Assembly: GCA_045647525.1 (NCBI GenBank)
Contig: JAZRMK010000025.1
Location: 1-23,081 of the forward strand
DNA: 23,081 nucleotides
Direction of reading: 5' to 3'
Source: UMGS172 sp045647525
Lineage (GTDB): Bacteria > Bacillota > Clostridia > Oscillospirales > Acutalibacteraceae
Each line of letters begins with the position of its first letter. The first letter of the stretch is position 1. Positions 13,715-21,233 of this stretch are shown here, in pieces. The notes under the pieces were generated by a model. The model was not told the DNA's origin and did not search any database. It worked only from the letters and a program-made list of their open reading frames with translations. The position numbers and the translations under genes are program-made.

Positions 13715-13870
13715 TTAGTTTATAGGACCGAAAATATCGTTCCAGATGTTATAGTCGTTGAGCGAAACTCCTGACTCATAATATTGATCAATAAGATCAT
13801 CGTTTGCAACGGCACTGTTGCAAAAAAGGTTGTCGATTTCTATGCTTGGTTTTTCGTATTTTTTCTGCAT
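13715..13870 (-). CDS. 51-residue small protein coupled to the cohesin gene
   Basis: The frame begins MQKKYEKPSIEIDNLF and ends WNDIFGPIN, 51 residues with stop TAA. The ribosome binding site AAGGAGG overlaps the stop codon of the upstream cohesin gene (TAAGGAGG) and lies about 9 bases from this ATG, so translation is very likely and probably coupled. A strong terminator follows the stop. The protein is acidic towards its C-terminus (NDDLIDQYYESG), has one Cys at 17, and has no signal peptide. The KKYEKPxIEI opening recalls small clostridial proteins of unknown function, some of which are peptide precursors; that link is only by pattern. No function is assigned. Confidence 0.75.
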   Translation of the reverse strand: MQKKYEKPSIEIDNLFCNSAVANDDLIDQYYESGVSLNDYNIWNDIFGPIN

Positions 13871-13884
13871 TTCAAACAACCTCC

Positions 13885-15777
13885 TTAGTTATCGCCTTGC
13901 ACAGCATTGTAGGATGTGCAACCGATGTATTGATATGTATATGTGCCATCTGCATTTTTGATGTAAAGAACAACCGCAAAGTTTGCTGCCAACATTCTGT
14001 CGTTGTTTAAATCGGAAATTCTGACCTGATATTGATAATTGCTGCCAACCTTAGCGTAATACAGATTCTTGAAGTTGTATGCCTTCATAAATATTGTGAG
14101 ACCGCCCGGTTTGGTTTCAACGTTGTACCAATCGTTAACAGGTTTTGCAAGGGTCGGGATAATGGCAAAACCGATTTCCTCAGCGTTCATAACAGTTTCT
14201 TCGGGCAGAGTGCAACGGAAACGAACACCGGCTGTTACATCGGCAGTCGGCAAGCGGAGAGAAACCATAGGTTCAGCAGCCGAAGTCATATATACTGCCT
14301 TAAATGCAGTGTTAGCGTTGCTCAGAGTGACCTCTTCGCCTGCAAAATAAATACCGCCGTTATCGGTAGTCCAATACTGGAAGTTTTCGGTATTTGCAGG
14401 AGTAGGCATAAGTGCTAAATTGTCAGGTGAAGTAACCAATGTTCCGGTATCATTCTCTTTGTCGAATGTAAAGGTGTATGCATCAGAAGTTTTGGTCTCG
14501 ATTATTTCAAAATCAGTTACGAGAACCTGAGAAAGCTTCCAGTCGCCATCAGCAGAGCAGTTGAGCTTTGCACTGCCGGTACCTACCATAAGACCGAAGT
14601 GAGCACCAAGGTCGGTAGAGTTAGAACCGTCATAGGTGTAGGTAACGGAAGTGGTCTTAGCAGAAACAGCAGTAGCGATAGCCTCGGTAAGAGCAGTACC
14701 ACCGGTATCGGAAGCAGTTACAGCTTCCTGAGAGTAACGAACAACGTTGCTCGGATTGGTTACGAACTGGCCGCCGCGAGCTACGTCACCGGAATAGTGG
14801 ATTACCTTGTTGAGTGCTCTGGATGAGCAAACAGCATCGTCAACGATGAGGCAGATACCTACGTCAACAGTGTCGTACCAACCGGTCATAGAAATGGGAA
14901 CGTAGGTGGCAGTTACAGTGTAGGTGTAGCCTTCCTTAACAGTCATAGCCTGACCGCCGTAGTTGGTGGGAGCAGTACCCTGGTCACCACGAACGGAGAT
15001 CTTGCCGAAGTTGCCGGAATAGCCGTAGCCGGTGTTAACAACGGAAGAACCACCGACGAGAGCGCCGTAAGCGCTGATACCACTGGATTTATCCCACCAA
15101 TATTTTGAAACGCCGTTGAAGTCCTGTGAGCCGGAATAGCTCAAAGTTCTATGGCCGTTTGCGCCGCCTTCGTCATAATCGTAGGCGGTGTAGTTTCTGA
15201 AATTATATGTATACTTTGCCTGAGGAGTATCGTTGCTGCCTGATTTTGTGATGGTAACACTACCTGCAACAGTGTCAAACTCAACAGGTTCTACATCTTT
15301 ATTCAATATATCGTTTGTTGAAATAGCAGAAACGGAAACGGGGAAAGTATTTCCTTTTTTTACATCGTTGATAACAGAGAAGGTGAGAGTTGCAATGGTT
15401 CCGTTAACAGTGTAATTAGAGGTAGCAGCAGGGTTGAACCAATACAATATATACGGTTGGCTTGTAGATGTGCTGCAACTGAACGAACCGAGAACGCCTG
15501 CATCACTTGCAGAGGTCAAGGATAATTTAGTATTGTCATAAGAAATTGCTAATCTCATAGTGGCAATACCCGGGTTGTTGTGAAGTTCAACGTTTAATGT
15601 AAATGTTGAACCTGCTTCCACCGATGCACTCGAAACGGAAACGGTGGGCTCGGTATAAGTTTCGGCCACGGTTGCTGTTTCGGCTGCCGCAGTGACACTA
15701 ATCCCGGCAGGAATAATACAACAACACATCATTAAAGCCATTATGATAAATGTCGCTGTAAGACGTCTTAATTTCAT
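13885..15777 (-). CDS. Secreted multidomain protein with an N-terminal cohesin domain
   Basis: A 630-residue exported protein. The ATG at 15777 follows GAAAGAAGG and starts a signal peptide (about 1-32, cleavage near VTAAAE). Residues 44-177 fit a type I-like cohesin: VSVSSASVEAGSTFTLNVEL, NPGIATMRLAISYDNTKL, YILYWFNPAAT, GTIATLTFSV. Residues 188-437 are a Tyr/Gly/Trp-rich beta domain that may bind carbohydrate. Residues 432-497 look like a listerial/InlB-type repeat (YWTTDNGGIYFAGEEVTL). Residues 502-622 form a C-terminal domain with AGVRFRCTLPEE. There is no dockerin, sortase motif or SLH domain, so attachment to cell or substrate would depend on the middle or C-terminal domains. It is divergent from a dockerin-bearing GH16 gene, its likely partner. 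Codon use in the middle part (about 14500-15100) looks richer in GC than the flanks. Confidence 0.85.
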   Translation of the reverse strand: MKLRRLTATFIIMALMMCCCIIPAGISVTAAAETATVAETYTEPTVSVSSASVEAGSTFTLNVELHNNPGIATMRLAISYDNTKLSLTSASDAGVLGSFSCSTSTSQPYILYWFNPAATSNYTVNGTIATLTFSVINDVKKGNTFPVSVSAISTNDILNKDVEPVEFDTVAGSVTITKSGSNDTPQAKYTYNFRNYTAYDYDEGGANGHRTLSYSGSQDFNGVSKYWWDKSSGISAYGALVGGSSVVNTGYGYSGNFGKISVRGDQGTAPTNYGGQAMTVKEGYTYTVTATYVPISMTGWYDTVDVGICLIVDDAVCSSRALNKVIHYSGDVARGGQFVTNPSNVVRYSQEAVTASDTGGTALTEAIATAVSAKTTSVTYTYDGSNSTDLGAHFGLMVGTGSAKLNCSADGDWKLSQVLVTDFEIIETKTSDAYTFTFDKENDTGTLVTSPDNLALMPTPANTENFQYWTTDNGGIYFAGEEVTLSNANTAFKAVYMTSAAEPMVSLRLPTADVTAGVRFRCTLPEETVMNAEEIGFAIIPTLAKPVNDWYNVETKPGGLTIFMKAYNFKNLYYAKVGSNYQYQVRISDLNNDRMLAANFAVVLYIKNADGTYTYQYIGCTSYNAVQGDN

Positions 15778-15874
15778 AAATTTACCTTCTTTCAACAAAC
15801 GATTAAATGCATAAGGGTGTGCATTAAACACTATCTTACAATATATAATACATTATAATATATAATAAATCAAC

Positions 15875-15900
15875 AATTATTTTTAAATTTAAAAATAATT
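15875..15900. repeat. 26-base perfect palindrome in the divergent cohesin/GH16 promoter region
   Basis: The AT-only palindrome AATTATTTTTAAA and its mirror half span 15875-15900, ending 12 bases before the -35 box of the GH16 promoter. It lies in the middle of the 211-base gap between the two divergent genes, which is otherwise made of TATAAT-like tracts. It could be a regulator site or simply a flexible AT-rich element. Confidence 0.5.
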
Positions 15901-15912
15901 TCATTTAATCTG

Positions 15913-15941
15913 TTGTAATTTTAGATTTAATATGTTAGAAT
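15913..15941 (+). promoter_or_regulatory. Promoter of the GH16-dockerin gene (extended -10)
   Basis: TTGTAA (15913-15918), a 17-base spacer and TAGAAT (15936-15941) with TG one base upstream of the -10 box (15933-15934). It lies 47 bases before the ATG at 15989. For the opposite gene several TATAAT-like boxes lie at 15841-15870, but no single -35/-10 pair stands out. Confidence 0.6.
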
Positions 15942-15988
15942 CATTTTGGATATATGTTTCTGTTAGTAGCAGAGATAGGAGATATGTT

Positions 15989-18133
15989 ATGAAAAAAAGA
16001 ATTATTTCCGTTGTGACGGCGGTATGTCTTGTGTTTTCACTTATGTGCATTGGTGTTGGTAATGCCAATAAGCCCGAAACATTAACTGCCGGCAACGTCG
16101 AACTTACTAAGGGTGAGTTCAACATTATTATCCCGGAAGGAATGAGCAGGGAAGACTTCTCAATTCCTGTTTATGAAGTGATGAAGCAATGGCCTAATGT
16201 TAAGGTGTATTGTTCTGACGACGCAACGGACAACGGTACTGCTGAGATTATTATCGGCAACTGCAACCGTCCCGAAACCATTGAGGCTTTAAAACTCCTT
16301 AATTCGCAGGGTAAAGGATATAGTTCTGATTACATAATTTATGAAAAGAACGGAAATATCGTTATCGTCGGTAATTCTGATGCCGCAACGAAACAGGCGG
16401 TTCAGCGTTTTGTGACTCTTTGCCTTTCGACAGGTGTAGTAGAACGCGGTATGGCATATACCTCTTTGGCTGCTGCCGATGCTTATTCTACTTTGACTAT
16501 TAACGGTAGAGTTGTTGACGGTAATTATCATTTTGTAACACCTAAACATAATATGTCTTATCTTGTGCAGCTTGAATATGAAAAACTTGACGCTGCAATA
16601 CTCAATAATTTCGGTTATGATCTTTTCAGATACGACGACCGTGATATTAACAGTTTGGTCCAAGGAGACCTTTGGTGGTTCGATACGAACTATTATAAGA
16701 GCGAAGAGTATTTCTATGAGGATAATACCTTTGGTGACTGCCAGACTGAAAATGAGTATAATGATTACTATATGCGTTATACCGCGTTGGATAAATCAGT
16801 TCTCCCTTCTGATTACGCCTATGAAATCGTAATCGGAGAGTGCTACCGCAACGGTTGTCCTGCCATCACTGACGAGGAACAGTATGTTATTAAGGTTTCC
16901 GGCAATAAGGTCTATCTTAACGGTGGAAGTCCCTATGCTACTGCTATGGCGGTTTCAGAGTTTAGAAAAATGGTTGAAAGTGGTGACGTGAACTTGACCG
17001 ACGATTCTTCTGTTGTCGGCAACTACTACACTGCTTTAAAAGATTACAACCGTGACGAAATGTATACTTTGTCTTGGGGTGACGATTTTAACGGAACTGC
17101 AATAGACGAAAGTTTGTGGACGATTGCTTATGACAGCACTCATGTTTATTCAAGCGGCCTTAACGGCAGAACTCCCCAACGTGCTTCTAAGACATTGAAT
17201 AACAACTACGTTAAAGACGGTTGTCTTTATATGGATGCCTTGTATGATGACAACTACTATTACGGTGGCCATTTAAGCTCTGCTTATACTATGCGTATGA
17301 ACTACGGATATGTTGAAATTAGCTGTAAAAAGCCGTTGGGTCAGGGCTTCTGGTCAACTCTTTGGGTAGATAACGATTATATGAATACAAGTGGACTTGC
17401 CCGACTTGAAGTTGACGTTTGCGAAAACTATGGTCCTGCCCACCTGGCATTGCAGAACGTACTTATCTGGCCTACTGCTAACGGCATCAGCAAGCTTGAA
17501 AGCAAATATGGTATTACAGGTTGGACGCAAGGTGTGAATTCCTTCTCTAAAAACAACATTTATCGTATGAAGGATAATACAGGTTTTGACAACGGATTAC
17601 ATACATTCGGTTATGCTTGGGACGAAAACACTATGACATTTACCGTAGATGGTAATGTTTCGTTCACTTACAACTACGCAACCGACGGTTTGCAGTATTC
17701 AAGCAGTACTGATGAAAATATGAAGGCGGCTGAAATTGAATTTGCCAAAGATGCGGCAAGCTGTCCTAATACATATTTGAGATTGAGCTTGGCTGTTGGC
17801 TTTGCAACACGTAGCTATATCGTGCCTGACGGCTCGGTTGAGTGGACCGATAGTAATCAGTTTATTGTTGATTATGTTCATGTTTATCAAACCGCTGGCC
17901 AAAGTATGAAATACCTTACCAGCAAGTACAATAAGGGTGATACCACCGGTGACGGCGTGGTTGATGCAATGGATGCAACCTATATTGCAAAATATATTGC
18001 AAAAGAGCCGGGTTATGATTTCAAACACATGGATCTCGGTGCCGCTGATATCGACGGCAACGGTGTTGTAAACAACAACGACCTTACTCTTATCAACGAA
18101 TATCTCGTTGGCAAAAATACACTTTGCGGTTAA
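15989..18133 (+). CDS. Secreted GH16 beta-glucanase-type enzyme with C-terminal dockerin
   Basis: A 714-residue exported enzyme. The ATG at 15989 follows AGGAGAT and starts a signal peptide (about 1-27). Residues 40-350 form a non-catalytic N-terminal region holding two similar halves (AEIIIGN...GNIVIVGNSDAAT and YEIVIGE...NKVYLNGGSPYAT), as in N-terminal accessory domains of other glycosidases. Residues about 356-636 are GH16: SWGDDFNGTAIDESLW, then catalytic LEVDVCE fitting ExDxxE with Glu474, Asp476 and Glu479 intact, then GLHTFGYAWDENTMTFTVDG. GH16 enzymes cut beta-1,3/1,4-glucans or galactans; the exact glycan is not readable. Residues 648-714 are a type I dockerin with two calcium-loop repeats (GDTTGDGVVDAMDATYIAKYI and ADIDGNGVVNNNDLTLINEYL). 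The dockerin should dock into a cohesin, and one is encoded next door. Confidence 0.93.
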   Translation: MKKRIISVVTAVCLVFSLMCIGVGNANKPETLTAGNVELTKGEFNIIIPEGMSREDFSIPVYEVMKQWPNVKVYCSDDATDNGTAEIIIGNCNRPETIEALKLLNSQGKGYSSDYIIYEKNGNIVIVGNSDAATKQAVQRFVTLCLSTGVVERGMAYTSLAAADAYSTLTINGRVVDGNYHFVTPKHNMSYLVQLEYEKLDAAILNNFGYDLFRYDDRDINSLVQGDLWWFDTNYYKSEEYFYEDNTFGDCQTENEYNDYYMRYTALDKSVLPSDYAYEIVIGECYRNGCPAITDEEQYVIKVSGNKVYLNGGSPYATAMAVSEFRKMVESGDVNLTDDSSVVGNYYTALKDYNRDEMYTLSWGDDFNGTAIDESLWTIAYDSTHVYSSGLNGRTPQRASKTLNNNYVKDGCLYMDALYDDNYYYGGHLSSAYTMRMNYGYVEISCKKPLGQGFWSTLWVDNDYMNTSGLARLEVDVCENYGPAHLALQNVLIWPTANGISKLESKYGITGWTQGVNSFSKNNIYRMKDNTGFDNGLHTFGYAWDENTMTFTVDGNVSFTYNYATDGLQYSSSTDENMKAAEIEFAKDAASCPNTYLRLSLAVGFATRSYIVPDGSVEWTDSNQFIVDYVHVYQTAGQSMKYLTSKYNKGDTTGDGVVDAMDATYIAKYIAKEPGYDFKHMDLGAADIDGNGVVNNNDLTLINEYLVGKNTLCG

Positions 18134-18135
18134 GT

Positions 18136-18174
18136 AAAAAAACTCCTTGCCGCATTTGGCCCAGGTAGTTTTTT
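18136..18174 (+). terminator. Intrinsic terminator of the GH16-dockerin gene
   Basis: AAAAAACT (18136-18143) pairs with AGTTTTTT (18167-18174) and an inner CCTTGCC pairs imperfectly with GGCCCAGG. The A-run/T-run layout right after the stop codon fits a terminator, possibly working in both directions. Confidence 0.75.
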
Positions 18175-18201
18175 GTTAGGTTTTATGTATTTAATAACAA
18201 T

Positions 18202-18236
18202 AAAAAAGCACCCGAAACAATTCGTTCCAAGTGCTT
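18202..18236 (-). terminator. Intrinsic terminator of tRNA-Ala
   Basis: On the minus strand a 13-bp stem with several G-U pairs (arms 18236-18224 and 18218-18206) is followed by a run of six Ts (18207-18202). It begins directly after the encoded CCA end of the tRNA. Confidence 0.88.
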
Positions 18237-18312
<76 letters not shown>

Positions 18313-18326
18313 AAGCCACGTTTGGT

Positions 18327-18355
18327 ATGATACCACAAGTGAAATATAAATGCAA
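18327..18355 (-). promoter_or_regulatory. Promoter of tRNA-Ala
   Basis: On the minus strand TTGCAT (18355-18350), a 17-base spacer and TATCAT (18332-18327). The -10 box ends 14 bases before the first base of the tRNA, giving a short 5' leader for RNase P. Confidence 0.82.
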
Positions 18356-18382
18356 GTGTTTTTTATAAAAAAATTAAAAATA

Positions 18383-18409
18383 AAGACCGCGGTTTATCTC
18401 CGCGGTCTT
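18383..18409 (-). terminator. Intrinsic terminator of galE
   Basis: A 10-bp GC-rich stem AAGACCGCGG/CCGCGGTCTT (18400-18409 with 18383-18392) is followed on the minus strand by TATTTTTAATTTTTT. It starts about 10 bases after the galE stop codon. Confidence 0.92.
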
Positions 18410-18419
18410 ACAGATTGTT

Positions 18420-19433
18420 TTATTCGCCGTAGCCGTTGGGATTGTTTTTCTGCCAACGCCATGTGTCAGAACACATATCGTCGATAGTCTTTTTTGCTTC
18501 CCAACCGAGCATTTCTTTTGCTTTGTCAGCGTTAGCATAAACTTCATCAGGGTCGCCGGGACGACGAGGGTCGATAACAAAAGGAATCTCAATACCAGAA
18601 GCCTTTTGGAATGCATCTTTGAGCTGCAAGACACTACATCCGTTACCAGTACCAAGGTTAATGGCTTCACAACCTGTATTTTTGAGTGCCCAATCAACCG
18701 CCTTGACGTGACCGTCCGCAAGGTCAACGACGTGAATATAATCGCGAACGCCGGTACCGTCAACCGTTTTATAGTCATTTCCGAAAACGTGAAGTTTTTC
18801 GAGTCTGCCGACTGCGACCTGTGAAATATAGGGCATAAGGTTGTTGGGAATTCCTTTGGGGTCCTCGCCGATGGTACCACTCTTGTGTGCACCGATAGGG
18901 TTGAAATAACGGAGAAGAGCAATACTCCACTCGTTGTCGGCAGCATAAAGGTCACGCATCATTTCCTCGATAAAGAGTTTGGTTCGACCATAAGGGTTGA
19001 TAGCACCTAACGGCATCGTCTCAACCAACGGCATTTCGGTAGCAACACCGTAAACTGTTGCAGAAGAAGAGAAGACCAACTTCTTAACACCGAACTCTTC
19101 CATTACATCACAGAGTGCAAAGGTGGAATCAAGATTATTTTTGTAATATTCCATAGGAATCTTTGCTGATTCGCCAACAGCTTTAAGACCTGCAAAGTGA
19201 ATTGCCGCTTCTATCTTGTTTTCGTTGAAGATCTTACGCAAAGCATCTTTATCACGAACGTCAGCCTCGTAGAATTTTACGGGCTTGCCAATGATTTTTT
19301 CAATGCGTTTGACAGCTTCAACCTTACTGTTTCTAAGGTTGTCGATAACAACGATATCATATCCTGCGTTAGAAAGTTCAACACAGGTGTGGCTGCCGAT
19401 GTAGCCGGCACCGCCGGTAATGAGAATAGCCAT
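18420..19433 (-). CDS. galE: UDP-glucose 4-epimerase
   Basis: A 337-residue cytoplasmic NAD-dependent epimerase that interconverts UDP-glucose and UDP-galactose, feeding galactose use and surface-glycan synthesis. The N-terminal Rossmann motif GGAGYIG (7-13) binds NAD; the SDR catalytic set is present as SSSATVYG (Ser123/124) and YGRTK (Tyr148, Lys152). RYFNPIGAHKSG, GVRDYIHVVDLA and RRPGDPD match true GalE rather than other epimerases. Length is normal. AAAGGTG precedes the ATG. It has its own promoter and terminator; no galK or galT is nearby. Confidence 0.96.
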   Translation of the reverse strand: MAILITGGAGYIGSHTCVELSNAGYDIVVIDNLRNSKVEAVKRIEKIIGKPVKFYEADVRDKDALRKIFNENKIEAAIHFAGLKAVGESAKIPMEYYKNNLDSTFALCDVMEEFGVKKLVFSSSATVYGVATEMPLVETMPLGAINPYGRTKLFIEEMMRDLYAADNEWSIALLRYFNPIGAHKSGTIGEDPKGIPNNLMPYISQVAVGRLEKLHVFGNDYKTVDGTGVRDYIHVVDLADGHVKAVDWALKNTGCEAINLGTGNGCSVLQLKDAFQKASGIEIPFVIDPRRPGDPDEVYANADKAKEMLGWEAKKTIDDMCSDTWRWQKNNPNGYGE

Positions 19434-19470
19434 TTAAATACACACCTTTCGAGGACAATTTGTTAAAACA

Positions 19471-19499
19471 ATATTACCATATCACACTTTGTTTTGCAA
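19471..19499 (-). promoter_or_regulatory. Promoter of galE
   Basis: On the minus strand TTGCAA (19499-19494), a 17-base spacer and TAATAT (19476-19471), ending 37 bases before the ATG at 19433. Confidence 0.7.
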
Positions 19500-19527
19500 T
19501 ACTATTTTGTCGTAATAAATGTACATA

Positions 19528-19562
19528 AAAAGACATCTGCTAATATTTAGCAGATGTCTTTT
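19528..19562 (-). terminator. Intrinsic terminator of mscL
   Basis: A perfect 16-bp stem (19562-19547 with 19543-19528) with a 3-base loop and flanking A/T runs sits 6 bases after the mscL stop codon. It isolates mscL from galE. Confidence 0.9.
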
Positions 19563-19568
19563 AATTGA

Positions 19569-20060
19569 TTATTTATCGAGTTCAGAAGTGCAGTGTGCGC
19601 AACGTGTAGCATCGATTGAGATTTCAGATTTGCAGAAGGGACATACCTTTGTAGTAGCCTCTGCAACTGCGGCTTCTTCTTCGACCTGCTTTTTCTTCAA
19701 TGCTTCCAACTTCTTGTGGGTGCTCATCATAACCTTGATTACTACAAAGATAGAAAGAGCAATGATAATAAAATCGATGATGGTTTGAATGAATATGCCG
19801 TATGTAATTGCAACTTCGGGCTGTGTTTCAGTAAGAAGTCCTGTTGCGGGGTCTATGGCCGATTCAGCCTTGATGAGCACATACTTCAAGTCGTCGAGAG
19901 CAACATTGCCGGTGATAAGAGCAATAAGGGGATTGATAATGTCAGCGACGAGAGAAGATACGATCGCCTTAAACGCACCGCCGACAACAACACCGACTGC
20001 CATGTCAATAATATTGCCTTGACTGATAAATGCTTTGAAATCAGAGAAAAACTTTTTCAT
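19569..20060 (-). CDS. mscL: Large-conductance mechanosensitive channel MscL with C-terminal zinc ribbon
   Basis: A 163-residue membrane protein that opens on sudden osmotic down-shock to release solutes. TM1 is at about 15-45 (MAVGVVVGGAFKAIV, ending in NPLIALITG) and TM2 at about 86-112, joined by an extracellular loop of typical length; the N-terminal FFSDFKAFISQGN helix is the family gate helix. After the cytoplasmic helix (about 113-135) come two CxxC pairs, CPFC (140-143) and CAHC (154-157), forming a zinc ribbon that is absent from the E. coli protein. AAAGGAG precedes the ATG. The gene follows hemW by 69 bases on the same strand and may be read from that transcript. Confidence 0.95.
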   Translation of the reverse strand: MKKFFSDFKAFISQGNIIDMAVGVVVGGAFKAIVSSLVADIINPLIALITGNVALDDLKYVLIKAESAIDPATGLLTETQPEVAITYGIFIQTIIDFIIIALSIFVVIKVMMSTHKKLEALKKKQVEEEAAVAEATTKVCPFCKSEISIDATRCAHCTSELDK

Positions 20061-20129
20061 AAATTTAAACTCCTTTGTTAATATTTCTATTAAATAATAA
20101 CATAAATTATTTAGTATTTCTACCCTAAA

Positions 20130-21233
20130 TTACAAAATTAGTTCTGAAATAACATAATTTGACAGAAGAAACCCTTTTTCTGTAAGAGAGATATTACAGT
20201 CGGTTACATTTATAAGCCCGTGAGAAGCTAAAATGTGAGCTTTTTTAATGATGCTGTGGGGAAAGGGCTTACCGTATTTTTTGGAGTAATCTGTAAAATC
20301 TATACCATCTGCCAACCTTAAACGCAGCATCATGTATTCTTCTTCGCTTCCGCCTTCGCCATCTGCAATAATTTGGGGTGAGTTCAGATATTCATTGATA
20401 TTTCTCGGGAAATAAAACCGTTTTTCGTTTATATATGAATGTGCAGAAGGACCTAATCCTAAATATTCTTCACAGTTCCAATATTTCATATTGTGCCGTG
20501 AGTGGAATGACGGCAAAGCAAAATTAGAAATTTCGTAATGCTCAAATCCGGCATTTTTGAGCGTTTGACACATTTGTAAATATAGGTCAGCAACGGTGTC
20601 TTCGTCGGGTAAATTGAGGGTCGAAATGTCAGATTGACCAAATTTTGTGTTAGGTTCAACTTTTAATATATAGCAGGAAATATGGGTGGGTTTTAATTCT
20701 AAAATAGTTTGGAGTGATTCGCTTAGAGATTCTTTGGTTTGGTTTGGTATTCCAATCATTAGATCTACCGAAATATTGTATATTCCTGCCATTTTAGCAG
20801 AGTTAACCGTTCTCTTGACGTCATTTAAATTGTGGCGTCGGGACAACGCTTTTAGCTCAGACTCAACGCAAGATTGGACACCTATTGAAAGTCTGTTGAC
20901 ACCGGCGTTTTTCAAAAGTGTAAAATCTTCTATCAACTCGTCACCCGGATTAACTTCAACAGTTATTTCATGAAAATTATCTCCAAAAGAATCCTTTGCG
21001 ACCTCTATAAGTGATGTGATGCGTTTTCCACCCAACAGTGAAGGCGTTCCGCCACCGAAATACAAAGTATCAGCAACAACAGAAAGCCGTGCTCCTGCGA
21101 GTTTTATGTGCTCTTGGAGTACGGCTGTGTAGTTGTCTTTAATATGACCGTCTGCGTTAAAGGAGTAAAAGTCGCAGTAAGCGCATTTACTTTTGCAGAA
21201 CGGAATGTGTAAGTAAAGACCTAAATTATTCAA
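20130..21233 (-). CDS. hemW: HemW-type radical SAM protein (heme chaperone, formerly coproporphyrinogen oxidase-like)
   Basis: A 367-residue protein. The radical SAM cluster is CKSKCAYC (Cys13, 17, 20) followed by DF rather than the extra Cys of HemN, which marks HemW, a heme-binding chaperone rather than an oxidase. Other blocks: LYFGGGTPSLL, LSIGVQSC, SVDLMIGIPNQT, HYEISNFA, YLGLGPSAHSY. No ATG lies between the pduL stop codon and the conserved IPFC; the best start is TTG at 21233, which overlaps the end of pduL by 8 bases, so translation is probably coupled. The frame extends further into pduL (to 21302), but that part is not family-like. The TTG choice is inference. Confidence 0.92.
   Translation of the reverse strand: MNNLGLYLHIPFCKSKCAYCDFYSFNADGHIKDNYTAVLQEHIKLAGARLSVVADTLYFGGGTPSLLGGKRITSLIEVAKDSFGDNFHEITVEVNPGDELIEDFTLLKNAGVNRLSIGVQSCVESELKALSRRHNLNDVKRTVNSAKMAGIYNISVDLMIGIPNQTKESLSESLQTILELKPTHISCYILKVEPNTKFGQSDISTLNLPDEDTVADLYLQMCQTLKNAGFEHYEISNFALPSFHSRHNMKYWNCEEYLGLGPSAHSYINEKRFYFPRNINEYLNSPQIIADGEGGSEEEYMMLRLRLADGIDFTDYSKKYGKPFPHSIIKKAHILASHGLINVTDCNISLTEKGFLLSNYVISELIL

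Noticed and set aside
15807..15824. ATGC...GCAT imperfect palindrome near the cohesin gene start
   Set aside because: Only four bases per arm pair; too weak to call an operator.
18606..18824. Plus-strand ORFs inside galE, mscL, hemW and pduL
   Set aside because: They are antisense shadows of well-conserved genes and lack ribosome binding sites and family patterns.
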